This document shows positions 1-7,730 of a DNA stretch of 38,106 nucleotides, in pieces; the first letter of the stretch is position 1, and each line of letters opens with the position of its first letter. Position numbers and translations under genes: made by a program. Under the pieces are notes generated by a model. It did not search any database, was not told where the DNA came from, and saw only the letters and a program-made list of their open reading frames with translations. The stretch comes from Alphaproteobacteria bacterium UBA2784 (GTDB lineage: Bacteria > Pseudomonadota > Alphaproteobacteria > Micropepsales > Micropepsaceae): NCBI GenBank assembly GCA_002352285.1, contig DEIC01000112.1, positions 40,952 to 79,057 on the forward strand, in the 5' to 3' direction.

Positions 1-1
1 C

Positions 2-826
2 TCACCCCACATTCACCCGCACCATCATCGGCACATGATCGGATGGCCGCGGCCAGTCACGCGCATCGGACAAAATCAGGTGGCCCGAAGGCCCCGCAAC
101 CAGCGCAGGCGCCAGCGCCGGGCTGACCCACACATGATCGAGCCTGCGCCCGCGATCAGACTTGCGCCAGTCGCTGTTGCGATAACTCCACCACGTAAAC
201 ACTTTCTCCGACAACGGCACATGCGTGCGCGTCACATCGACAAAGCCGTGGGAGGCAATCACCGCCTTCATGCGGTCGGTTTCCATCGGCGTGTGGCTCA
301 CCACATCCAGCAATTGCTTGTGGCTCCACACATCGTTTTCGTGCGGCGCGACGTTCAGATCGCCCACCACCACAATGCGCGCCGAACTCTTTCCGCGCCG
401 CTTGGAGAAATGCCGCTCCATCTCGTCAAGGAACGAGAGCTTGTGCGCGAATTTGGGGTTCGCTTTCACGTCCGGCTCGTCGCCGCCTGCGGGCACATAG
501 AAATTGTTGAGCTCGATGCCGAAGGGCAGCATCACCCGCAAATGCCGCGCATCATCAATGCCGCAAAAGCTTTCCGACTTTGCCTTCTCCAGCGGCAGGC
601 GCGAGAGAATGGCAACGCCGTGATAGCCCTTCTGCCCGTGGATGGCGCGATGTTCAAAGCCCATCGCGGCCAGCGGCTTGTGCGGAAACGAGCCGTTCTC
701 GACCTTGGTTTCCTGCAGGCACAGCACGTCGGGATTGTGTTCGCGCACAAAGCGCTCCACCAGATCCATGCGCAGACGCACGGAATTGATGTTCCAGCTG
801 GCAATCGAGATTGTGCGTGCGGTCAT
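2..826 (-). CDS. xthA: Exodeoxyribonuclease III (AP endonuclease, EEP family)
   Basis: This 274-aa protein is a complete exonuclease/endonuclease/phosphatase-fold DNA repair enzyme, expected to incise at abasic sites and trim 3' blocking groups with a divalent metal. Visible family motifs are SWNINS near residues 10-15 (metal-site Asn12), QETK at 38-41 (Glu39), Tyr110, GDLNVAP at 155-161 (Asp156/Asn158), RRLDHVW at 227-233 and the C-terminal SDHVP with the Asp263-His264 pair. Length matches the XthA family (about 260-270 aa). The stop codon is the last thing on the minus strand before the window edge. The start lies 4 nt after the stop of the upstream small acidic protein, so the two are probably co-transcribed. 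No anomaly is seen. Paralogues named ExoA share the motifs, so the exact symbol is less certain than the family. Confidence 0.95.
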   Translation of the reverse strand: MTARTISIASWNINSVRLRMDLVERFVREHNPDVLCLQETKVENGSFPHKPLAAMGFEHRAIHGQKGYHGVAILSRLPLEKAKSESFCGIDDARHLRVMLPFGIELNNFYVPAGGDEPDVKANPKFAHKLSFLDEMERHFSKRRGKSSARIVVVGDLNVAPHENDVWSHKQLLDVVSHTPMETDRMKAVIASHGFVDVTRTHVPLSEKVFTWWSYRNSDWRKSDRGRRLDHVWVSPALAPALVAGPSGHLILSDARDWPRPSDHVPMMVRVNVG

Positions 827-830
827 TGTC

Positions 831-1490
831 TCAGAACAGATTAAAGCTCATGCCGGTCACGCCAATGGGCCAGCGGCCGCGCTCGAACAGGGCAAATTTG
901 AGCGCAAACGGATGATCCTCCTCCGCCCGGCCCGATAGCAGAAGCAGGCCGGCCTCATGCGCCGCCTGCACAGCAGCACCAACGGCGGCCGAAATCACCT
1001 CGTCGCCGGAAACGCCCCACATGCGCGCAGCGTTGGTGGCACCCTCGCGCGCCGCCTCAACCGCCACCGACTGGATATGGGCAAAGGCAACCGACAGCGC
1101 CTCCTCGCCACACAGCGCCAGAGCATCGCTCTCCAGCGCCATGCGCAACTGCTCCTCGGCATCAAAGGCGGAGAGGTCAACGCCCGTGCTTTCGGCGGCT
1201 TCTTCCGCCTCGCGCCAGTCGCCAATGGGCGCCAGCGTGCAATCGGGAAAACCCAGCGCATCGAGATAGCGCGAAGAAAGTTGACGCAAAGGCCCGTCGA
1301 TCTTCTGGCCGACGGCCGAAAACCAGCGCACCGCCCTTAGCTGCGCTGCAAAGCGCGGCACCAGCAGCAGAACCTGCTCGGGCGCGATGTCATCGCCCTC
1401 GTCATCAAGGAATGGCAGCGCACCGGCGGGAGTTTCGTCTCCGTCGTCATCATCGCTGTCGTCATAACCTTGCGGCGGCTTTGCGCTCAT
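831..1490 (-). CDS. Conserved acidic protein of unknown function
   Basis: This 219-aa protein is not assigned to a family. The N-terminus is strongly acidic and low in complexity (Asp-rich run at residues 10-17, further Asp/Glu to residue 35), followed by an apparently globular alpha-rich domain and a C-terminus ending in an aromatic, beta-like stretch (FALFERGRWPIGVTG). No signal peptide or membrane segment is visible, so it is likely cytoplasmic. The frame stays open upstream to 1646, but those 52 codons translate a palindromic repeat and are Arg/Pro-rich, so the ATG at 1490 (MSAKPPQG) is chosen; its ribosome-binding site is weak. It sits 4 nt upstream of xthA in the same orientation, suggesting a shared transcript. 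The function is unknown to me. Confidence 0.75.
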   Translation of the reverse strand: MSAKPPQGYDDSDDDDGDETPAGALPFLDDEGDDIAPEQVLLLVPRFAAQLRAVRWFSAVGQKIDGPLRQLSSRYLDALGFPDCTLAPIGDWREAEEAAESTGVDLSAFDAEEQLRMALESDALALCGEEALSVAFAHIQSVAVEAAREGATNAARMWGVSGDEVISAAVGAAVQAAHEAGLLLLSGRAEEDHPFALKFALFERGRWPIGVTGMSFNLF

Positions 1491-1547
1491 GGCGCTTCGT
1501 GTCACGGGCGCGTGTGAAGCGCAATGGGGCAACAACGATCTCTTCAA

Positions 1548-1694
1548 CCTCCTCCGCCTTCGCGGGGGTGAGCGGAGCGCAAGAGATCGCCTTTGCGATC
1601 TGGGTGGGGGCCATTGTTTTCTGCCGCACCCCCACCCGATCCGCAAACGCGGATCGTGCCTCCCCCGCGTGAAGCCACGCGGGCGGAGGCGAAA
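1548..1694. repeat. Intergenic palindromic repeat, family A, copy 1
   Basis: This ~147-bp element lies between ftsK and the acidic protein gene. It opens with CCTCCTCCGCC and closes with GGGCGGAGGCG, so its ends are inverted. Inside are a hairpin GATCGC-CTTT-GCGATC (1585-1600), paired arms GGGTGGGGG (1602-1610) and CCCCCACCC (1629-1637), a second hairpin GATCCGC-AAAC-GCGGATC (1638-1655) and a third built on CCGCGT/ACGCGG. A second copy with the same order of modules lies at 4223-4361. It looks like a non-autonomous mobile or REP/IMU-type element; no coding capacity is apparent. Confidence 0.8.
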
Positions 1695-1714
1695 AAACTA
1701 AGTCCGCCCCTTGA

Positions 1715-4174
1715 TTACCCCACCCCGTCGCCCACCAGCACGTCGCGTTTGCCCTGGTGGTTGGGGGGAGAGAGGATGCCCTCCTCCTCCATCTTCTCGA
1801 TGATGCGCGCGGCGCGGTTATAGCCGATCTGCAGCCGCCGCTGGATATAGGAAGTTGTCGCCTTGCGCTCGCGCAGCACGATGTTGACGGCCTGATCGTA
1901 AAGCTGATCGCCCGAGCCGCCTTCGCCCTCGCCCAGCGCCATCGCCATCTCGTCTTCTTCATCCGGGTCTTGCGTGACCGCGTCGAGATATTCGGGATGG
2001 CCCTGTTCCTTGAGGTGGCTCACCACCTCTTCGACTTCGCTGTCGGAGACAAACGGCCCGTGCACGCGGCGGATGCGCCCGCCGCCTGCCATATAGAGCA
2101 TGTCGCCCTGACCCAGAAGCTGCTCGGCCCCCTGCTCGCCCAGAATGGTGCGGCTGTCGATCTTTGACGTCACCTGGAACGAGATGCGTGTCGGGAAGTT
2201 CGCCTTGATCGTGCCCGTAATCACGTCAACGGACGGGCGCTGCGTTGCCATCACCACATGAATGCCTGCCGCGCGCGCCATCTGCGCCAGACGCTGTACC
2301 AGCGCCTCGATCTCTTTGCCCGCCACAATCATCAGATCGGCCATCTCGTCGATCACGATGACAAGGAAGGGCAAGGGCTCAAGGTTGAGCACTTCCTCCT
2401 CATAGATCGGTTCGCCCGTTTCGCGGTCAAAGCCCGTCTGCACCACGCGCTTGAGGACTTCGCGCCTGGCGGTCGCGCGCGCCACGCGTTCGTTGAAGCC
2501 TTCGATGTTGCGCACGCCCAGCTTCGACATTTTGCGATAGCGGTCTTCCATCTCGCGCACCGCCCATTTGAGCGCGACGATGGCTTTCTTGGCTTCCGTC
2601 ACCACGGGCGCCAGAAGATGCGGAATGCCGTCATAGACGGAAAGCTCCAGCATCTTGGGGTCGATCATGATCATGCGGCAGTCGCGCGGACTGAAGCGGT
2701 AAAGCAGCGACAGGATCATCGTGTTGATCGCAACCGACTTGCCGGAGCCTGTCGTGCCCGCGATCAGCAAATGCGGCATGCGCGCAAGATCAGCCGTGAC
2801 CGATGCGCCTGAAATGTCCTTGCCCAGCGCCAGCGTCAGCTGCGTGCGCGGTGTTTCAAATTCGGGGCCGGACAGAAGCTCGCGCAAATAGACCGTCTCG
2901 CGCCGCCGGTTCGGCAATTCAATGCCGATCACATTCCTGCCCGGCACCACGGCAATGCGCGCCGATGTCGCGCTCATCGAGCGCGCCACGTCATCGGCAA
3001 GGCCGATCACGCGCGACGCCTTGATGCCGGCCGCAGGCTCCAGCTCGTACATCGTCACAACCGGGCCGGGCCGCACCTTGGTAATGGTGCCGCGCACGCC
3101 AAAGTCAGAGAGCACGCCTTCCAGCACGCGGGCATTCTGCTCCAGCGCCTCATCAGATTCGCGGGGCTCGGCCACGACCTTGGGCTTGGCGAGCAGCGAG
3201 AGCGGCGGCAACTCGAATTTTGCATCATCAAAGGCAAGCTGCGGCTCGGCTTCCGCCTTGGCGCGCTTGCTTTGGCGCTGCGGCTTGGCGTCACGCGCAA
3301 TGCGCGGCTCTTTCCGCACGGGTTCGGCGGTGGGGGCGGCCAGCGCCTTGGGTTCCACCTTGGCGTCATCGTCAAAGGCCGGCATGGCGCGCTCAACCAG
3401 CGGCGCACTGCGCGAGAATTTGCTGTGCAGCCAGTGCCACGCCTCCACGCCATAACGCCAGGCACGCGCCATGAGGGAGGCAGAAAGCGACAGAAACCGT
3501 CCGACCGCGCCAAAAGTGAGCTGGGCCGAGAACAGGAGAAAGACAAGTCCGCCCACACCGGCCAGAAGGGCAGCAACGATAAGAAAATCCTGTAACCCGC
3601 CGAGCGCAAGCGCGCTGTCGCACAGATTGACAAGTGTCGTGCCGATCACGCCGCCCAGCCCGGCTTTGGTGGGCAGAATGCCCATCGGCGGCAGAATGGC
3701 AAACGCCCCCGCCAGCAAAATGGCGGCAAGCGGCAGCGCCACAAGACGAAGGCCCCAGCGCGTCACGCGATGGCCCAGCATCAGATAAACGCCCCACGCT
3801 GCCAAAGGCAGAATGAGCGCGATCACGCCAATGCCCAAAGTCTGAAGTGTGAAATCGGCAAAGAAAGCGCCCGCGCTGCCCAGAAAATTGCGCGTCGCAT
3901 GACCGCTGGCGGCATTCATGCTGGGGTCAGCCGGATCAGCCGTCACCAGCGCAACAAGCGCGGCCAGCGCCATCACCCACAGCAGCAGGCCAAAGCTCTG
4001 CCGCGCGAAAATGACCAGTGGCCGCCACAGCGCATCTGGCAGAAATGAGAGGATGCGCGGCGGCGCCGGAATTTCGGCAGGTGCGCGCACGCGACGCGGC
4101 GCACGCGGGCGCACGGCATCGTCCGCCTCGTCCGCATCATCAAACACGGAAGGTTCAACGCGAAGCGCGGTCAT
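1715..4174 (-). CDS. ftsK: DNA translocase FtsK
   Basis: FtsK couples septation to chromosome segregation by pumping DNA at the division septum and activating XerCD at dif. The 819-aa product has a cytoplasmic N-terminal tail, about four membrane helices between residues 50 and 215, a Pro/Lys-rich linker (about 250-345) much shorter than in E. coli, then the RecA-like motor: Walker A GTTGSGKS at 473-480 and Walker B LVIVIDE at 604-610, with the TQRPSVDVITG segment at 644-654. A winged-helix gamma domain (about 755-815, including ATTSYIQRRLQIGYNRAARI-type residues) would read KOPS sites. The frame is open to 4339, but the extra codons are repeat-derived; the ATG at 4174 has a good AGGAG ribosome site about 8 nt upstream. 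Length is typical for alphaproteobacterial FtsK. The gene is bracketed by two copies of one palindromic repeat. Confidence 0.96.
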   Translation of the reverse strand: MTALRVEPSVFDDADEADDAVRPRAPRRVRAPAEIPAPPRILSFLPDALWRPLVIFARQSFGLLLWVMALAALVALVTADPADPSMNAASGHATRNFLGSAGAFFADFTLQTLGIGVIALILPLAAWGVYLMLGHRVTRWGLRLVALPLAAILLAGAFAILPPMGILPTKAGLGGVIGTTLVNLCDSALALGGLQDFLIVAALLAGVGGLVFLLFSAQLTFGAVGRFLSLSASLMARAWRYGVEAWHWLHSKFSRSAPLVERAMPAFDDDAKVEPKALAAPTAEPVRKEPRIARDAKPQRQSKRAKAEAEPQLAFDDAKFELPPLSLLAKPKVVAEPRESDEALEQNARVLEGVLSDFGVRGTITKVRPGPVVTMYELEPAAGIKASRVIGLADDVARSMSATSARIAVVPGRNVIGIELPNRRRETVYLRELLSGPEFETPRTQLTLALGKDISGASVTADLARMPHLLIAGTTGSGKSVAINTMILSLLYRFSPRDCRMIMIDPKMLELSVYDGIPHLLAPVVTEAKKAIVALKWAVREMEDRYRKMSKLGVRNIEGFNERVARATARREVLKRVVQTGFDRETGEPIYEEEVLNLEPLPFLVIVIDEMADLMIVAGKEIEALVQRLAQMARAAGIHVVMATQRPSVDVITGTIKANFPTRISFQVTSKIDSRTILGEQGAEQLLGQGDMLYMAGGGRIRRVHGPFVSDSEVEEVVSHLKEQGHPEYLDAVTQDPDEEDEMAMALGEGEGGSGDQLYDQAVNIVLRERKATTSYIQRRLQIGYNRAARIIEKMEEEGILSPPNHQGKRDVLVGDGVG

Positions 4175-4222
4175 AAACCCTCTCCTGAACCGGACATCCC
4201 AAACGCACGTTCTGCACTTCCA

Positions 4223-4361
4223 CCTCCTCCGCCTTCGCGGGGGAGGTCGGATCGCCCTTGCGATCCGGGTGGGGGCCAAGCTTTTGCGCTGCCTTCCCCC
4301 ACCCGCGATGCGAAGGCATCGCTGGCCTCCCCCGCGCAAAACCGCGCGGGCGGAGGCGAAA
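4223..4361. repeat. Intergenic palindromic repeat, family A, copy 2
   Basis: This is the second copy of the element at 1548-1694, in the same orientation, inside the 325-nt gap between ftsK and the dehydrogenase gene. It starts CCTCCTCCGCC and ends GGGCGGAGGCG. Shared internal arms are GGGTGGGGG (4267-4275) with CCCCCACCC (4296-4304), a hairpin GCGATGC-GAAG-GCATCGC just after, and CCCGCGC/GCGCGGG near the right end. The loop sequences differ from copy 1 while the stems are kept by paired changes, as expected for elements under structural constraint. It falls in the presumed ftsK leader/promoter region. The rest of the gap (4362-4499) shows only small palindromes such as GGTTTCCAAACC and CGTTAACG. 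Confidence 0.8.
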
Positions 4362-4499
4362 GCAGGCGGCGTCGGAACATCAGCTCATGGCACCCTGAAC
4401 CGGATGCGGGGGGGGGCAGTTTGCCTGATCCCGCCCCTTCAAGTGCTGCCCATTTGGTTTCCAAACCGTTAACGGGCGGTCAGAAGGCAACAGGATTGC

Positions 4500-5474
4500 T
4501 TACGCTCCGAATTTTTCCCCCAGCAATTCCTCGGAAAGCGTCCACAGGCGCCTGGCGGCCTCGCCATCCATCGCCCAGGGGCGGATGCCCGAAAAGCCCT
4601 TGTCATCGGCCGGAACCGGGGTCGCGATGTTGCAGTCCTCGCAATAGACGCCACCACCCGCCGCCAGCAGAGGCGAGGTCGCGCACCACACGGCGGTAGA
4701 GGCGCCGCCAGCAGGCGTCTTGAAGCGCTCATTGACCTTGCCCTCGGCGTCGATCCAGCCCGCGGCGCGCATCTCCTCCATCGTCAGATCACGCTGCAGG
4801 TTTGTTGCAATGCCGCCGGGATGGACCGAATAGGCGCGCATGCCCAGCGGCTCGATGCGGCGGTTCAGCTCCAGCGCGAACAGCGCATTCGCCGTCTTCG
4901 ATTGGCCATAGGCAACCCATTTGTCGTAAGGCTGCTTTTCAAAATGCGGATCATCAAAGCGCACCGGCGAGATGCGGTGGCCGATGGATGAAAGCGCAAC
5001 CACGCGCGCGCCCTTCGCCAGAACCGGCGACAGATGGCCCACCATCAGCATATGGCCCAGATGATTGGTGGCGAATTGCGATTCAAGCCGGCCATTGATG
5101 CGCCGTTCGGGCGTGGCCATGATGCCCGCATTGTTGATGATGATGTCGAGCGGAATTTTCCGCGCGACGAATGACTTGGCGAATGCCCGCACCGAGGCGA
5201 AATCGCCAAGGTCCATGTCGGCGGTCTCAATCGCATTGTTCCGCGTGGCAGCCCGCAGCTCTGCCGCCACATCGTCACCCGCCTTGCGGTTTCTCACCGG
5301 CATGATGACGCGCGCGCCCGCCTTCGCCAGTGCCCGCACCGTTTCAACACCAAGGCCCGACGCACCGCCCGTCACCAGCGCCGTCTTGCCGGCAAGATTG
5401 ATGCCTTTGACGACCTCGCCCGCCTCACTGCGATAGCCAAAGGGGGATGTGATGGGTTGCTGGGCAAGCGGCAT
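4500..5474 (-). CDS. Short-chain dehydrogenase/reductase (retinol dehydrogenase/WWOX-like)
   Basis: This 324-aa NAD(P)-dependent oxidoreductase of the SDR family has the cofactor motif TGGASGLG at residues 35-42, NNAG at 114-117, a catalytic Ser around 162-163 and the YGQSK motif giving Tyr189 and Lys193. The C-terminal extension after residue 220, with a VYCEDCNIA segment near 276-284, resembles the longer SDRs annotated as retinol dehydrogenase or WW-domain oxidoreductase homologues. Arg61 and Arg63 after beta-2 hint at NADPH preference, which is inference. The ATG at 5474 is chosen because an AGGAG lies 9 nt upstream; the frame is open to 5597 through hairpin sequence. It stands alone, with an inverted repeat upstream and a palindromic repeat downstream. 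The substrate cannot be told. Confidence 0.9.
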   Translation of the reverse strand: MPLAQQPITSPFGYRSEAGEVVKGINLAGKTALVTGGASGLGVETVRALAKAGARVIMPVRNRKAGDDVAAELRAATRNNAIETADMDLGDFASVRAFAKSFVARKIPLDIIINNAGIMATPERRINGRLESQFATNHLGHMLMVGHLSPVLAKGARVVALSSIGHRISPVRFDDPHFEKQPYDKWVAYGQSKTANALFALELNRRIEPLGMRAYSVHPGGIATNLQRDLTMEEMRAAGWIDAEGKVNERFKTPAGGASTAVWCATSPLLAAGGGVYCEDCNIATPVPADDKGFSGIRPWAMDGEAARRLWTLSEELLGEKFGA

Positions 5475-5548
5475 GGCGTGGCTCCTGAATGATGGAGCCG
5501 CGATGGGATTCCCATTTGCAGGCAAAGGCAAGCGCCCCCCGAAAATGC

Positions 5549-5590
5549 GAAGCCCCTCTTGCCCGGGGGGAGGGCGGCAAGAGGGGCTTC
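5549..5590 (-). terminator. Strong hairpin, probable rho-independent terminator
   Basis: Perfect 15-bp arms, GAAGCCCCTCTTGCC at 5549-5563 and its complement at 5576-5590, enclose a 12-nt loop. Read on the minus strand, the stem is followed by GCATTTTC, a short and imperfect T-tract. It lies 58 nt beyond the stop of the GIN-domain gene and upstream of the dehydrogenase start, as expected for a terminator of the former. Confidence 0.65.
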
Positions 5591-5647
5591 TGTTCAACCC
5601 GGGCGGGGTGTTGGGGTGCGGGGTGCCCGGGCAGAATGAGCGACGCG

Positions 5648-6700
5648 TCAGCCCGGCGTTGCGGGCGGCGGCGGGGCCACTGGCGCAACCGGCGGGACGG
5701 GCAGAGGTGGTGCCGACGGCACGCTGGGCGCGCGCGGGGCGCGTGCAGGCGCTGACAGATCACCGTCCGGGCTGCCGCCGATGCGGATATCACCGCCATC
5801 AGACGAGAGCTGTCCGCTATAGGACGCAAACCAGACATCGCCGGAACCGACAACGCTGATGCTGGGGTTCACGGCCTCGCCATTGAAATGGAACGTGCCG
5901 GAGCCTGCGATCGCAACCTCAACCGGTTCGGCGCGGCCATTGCGGATGCGCACATCGCCCGAACCTGCAATCGACACATCAATGGCGCCACTGAGATTAT
6001 CGACGATGCATTCACCTGAGCCCGCAATTTCAACCGCCAGGCTGCCATTGACGTTGCCCAGCGCCACATCGCCCGAGCCAGCAACTGAAATGCTGGCTGA
6101 CTGGGTGTTGCCGACAATGATGTCGCCGGAACCTGCAATGCCCGCGCTGAGTGCGCCAGAGACAGAGAGAATCTGGATTTCACCGCCACCGGCCACTTCA
6201 ATTTCAGCACTCGACACATTGCCGATCACGGCATCGATCGAGCCAAGGCCTTCAAGCGTCAGCGGGCCGTTGGTCGAACCCACTTCGAGATCGCCGATGT
6301 AACTTTCGAATGCAACGGGCGCGCCCTCGGGCACTTCGATCTGGATTTTGAGATCCTTGATCTCGGCGTGGTCGCCCTCGAATGACCAGTCCAGCCACTC
6401 GTCGATCCAGTCGCTGCCCGTATGGCCTTCCATCTCGATGACGACGCTGTCACCGTCCTGGCGCACGACCACCAGTGAGATCACCTGCTGCTTGCCTTCG
6501 ACGCGCACCGTCACGCCGGTAGCGGCCGGATTGACCGCAACAGTCGTCACGCCAACGACGCCGTCCATCGAAAGACTGCGGACGGCAAAGGACTGCGCGT
6601 CGCGCTGGATCCAGGGATTGTCATCGGCCAGCGCCGTTGCGGGCACCAGCGCCGTGGTGGCGGCCAGAAGAATGGCAAAACGGGGGGAAAGTCTGCTCAT
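5648..6700 (-). CDS. Exported GIN-type (DUF2807-like) protein with seven AGSGD repeats
   Basis: This 350-aa protein starts with a clear signal peptide (residues 1-25, ending ATALA before DD), so it is exported to the periplasm or cell surface. Residues 30-135 form a beta-rich region. From about 165 to 290 there are seven copies of an (A/V)G(S/G)G(D/E/T) motif starting at 170, 189, 207, 226, 245, 265 and 284, i.e. one every 18-20 residues; this is the signature of the right-handed beta-helix seen in GIN/DUF2807 putative auto-transporter adhesin-like domains. The C-terminus (318-350) is a Pro/Ala-rich tail. The open frame includes a TTG one codon earlier, but ATG at 6700 with a GAGGGA ribosome site is preferred. 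A CRP-like palindrome lies about 110 nt upstream. Role unknown; an envelope-stress or surface function is inference. Confidence 0.85.
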   Translation of the reverse strand: MSRLSPRFAILLAATTALVPATALADDNPWIQRDAQSFAVRSLSMDGVVGVTTVAVNPAATGVTVRVEGKQQVISLVVVRQDGDSVVIEMEGHTGSDWIDEWLDWSFEGDHAEIKDLKIQIEVPEGAPVAFESYIGDLEVGSTNGPLTLEGLGSIDAVIGNVSSAEIEVAGGGEIQILSVSGALSAGIAGSGDIIVGNTQSASISVAGSGDVALGNVNGSLAVEIAGSGECIVDNLSGAIDVSIAGSGDVRIRNGRAEPVEVAIAGSGTFHFNGEAVNPSISVVGSGDVWFASYSGQLSSDGGDIRIGGSPDGDLSAPARAPRAPSVPSAPPLPVPPVAPVAPPPPATPG

Positions 6701-6809
6701 CAAATCTGTCCCTCACTGAGACCCCTTGGCAAAAGCGTCAGGGGCGGTTCATGGCGCTACAAGGCAGCGCTTCGTGGGATCAGTTAGGCATGGGACCGGC
6801 CAGGCCAGC

Positions 6810-6825
6810 GGTGACGCACGTCACA
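6810..6825 (-). promoter_or_regulatory. CRP/FNR-like palindrome upstream of the GIN-domain gene
   Basis: On the minus strand this reads TGTGACGTGCGTCACC, matching TGTGA-N6-TCACA at 9 of 10 conserved positions; the core GTGACG-CA-CGTCAC is a perfect inverted repeat. It lies 110-125 nt upstream of the start codon at 6700, in the 139-nt gap after the hydrolase gene. A role as activator or repressor site is inference. Confidence 0.4.
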
Positions 6826-6839
6826 ACGCTGTTTAACTT

Positions 6840-7730
6840 TCAGGGTGTTAGCGTCTGGCCTTCGCGGGCTGCTATAACTTTGATTTTATTCAATTTTCCT
6901 GCGTCACGGGCTTCCCGGACGATCTGATCCATCGCCCGGTCGTCATGGGCCGGATCGTGATGGAACAGGACATAGAGCTTGACCTGCGCGGCAGCAGCCA
7001 GTTCCAGCCCGGCGCGCCAGGTCGAGTGGCCATAGCCTGCCTTGTCGGGATATTCGGTGTCCGTATAGGACGCATCGTAGATGAAGATGTCGGTGCCCCG
7101 GATGAATTCCGTCAGCGAAGGATCGGGCCACGCTCCCGCCACATGCTCAAGATCGGTGATGTAGGAAATCGATTTCCCGCTGCATTCGATCCTGAAGCCG
7201 GTCGCACCATTGGGGTGATTGAGCTTGTGCGTTTTCAGCGTCACGCCCGGCACGGTCGTGATGGTTTCACCACCGGCAAAGTCACGCCAGTCGATCTGTG
7301 CACGGAAGATTGCCGGATCAACCGGAAAGATCGGCGCCGTCATCAGCGTGGAAACCGCATCGCGCGTTTTCCATGGCGCCGAAAGATGGCCAGACCAGAT
7401 GCGGAACTTGTTTTCGGCGCGATAGAACGGCGCAAAAAACGGAATGCCGCAGATATGATCGAAATGCGTGTGTGTCAGGAACATGTCCACATCAAGCGGA
7501 TGCGGGCCACGCGCATCCAGCGCATCACCCAGCGGACGCAATCCCGTGCCCGCATCAAAGATGATGGTGCGCCCGCACGCTGTCACCTCAAGGCACGACG
7601 TATTGCCGCCATAGCGCGCATAGCTGGCGCCGCCACACGCAACTGATCCACGCGTGCCCCAGAACCGCACTGAAAATCCGTTCGGATCAGGCTTGCCGGA
7701 AAGGCGCGAGAGCAGGCGTTTGACCGGCAT
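6840..7730 (-). CDS. Metallo-beta-lactamase-fold hydrolase (RNase Z/PhnP-like)
   Basis: This 296-aa cytoplasmic protein has the di-metal signature THTHFDH at residues 86-92, the further ligand candidates His172 (NHPNG), Asp193, Asp219, His235 and His257 (FHHDP), and an N-terminal WGTRGS segment (24-29) with a later GGNTSCLE strand. This combination is typical of the PhnP/RNase Z-like branch that often acts on phosphodiesters or cyclic nucleotides; the actual substrate cannot be read from sequence. Its ATG (7728-7730) overlaps the stop of the response regulator gene as TGATG, implying translational coupling. A GTG immediately before the ATG is an alternative start. The coupling suggests a signalling or envelope role, but this is inference. 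Confidence 0.88.
   Translation of the reverse strand: MPVKRLLSRLSGKPDPNGFSVRFWGTRGSVACGGASYARYGGNTSCLEVTACGRTIIFDAGTGLRPLGDALDARGPHPLDVDMFLTHTHFDHICGIPFFAPFYRAENKFRIWSGHLSAPWKTRDAVSTLMTAPIFPVDPAIFRAQIDWRDFAGGETITTVPGVTLKTHKLNHPNGATGFRIECSGKSISYITDLEHVAGAWPDPSLTEFIRGTDIFIYDASYTDTEYPDKAGYGHSTWRAGLELAAAAQVKLYVLFHHDPAHDDRAMDQIVREARDAGKLNKIKVIAAREGQTLTP

Noticed and set aside
35..844. A 269-aa plus-strand open frame over xthA
   Set aside because: It is antisense to a gene with all catalytic motifs and encodes a His/Arg-rich product without any family features.
5860..6190. A CRISPR-like or tandem DNA repeat suggested by recurring GCCGGAACC-type words
   Set aside because: The periodicity is the codon-level trace of the AGSGD protein repeats in the GIN-domain gene; units differ in sequence and there are no spacers.
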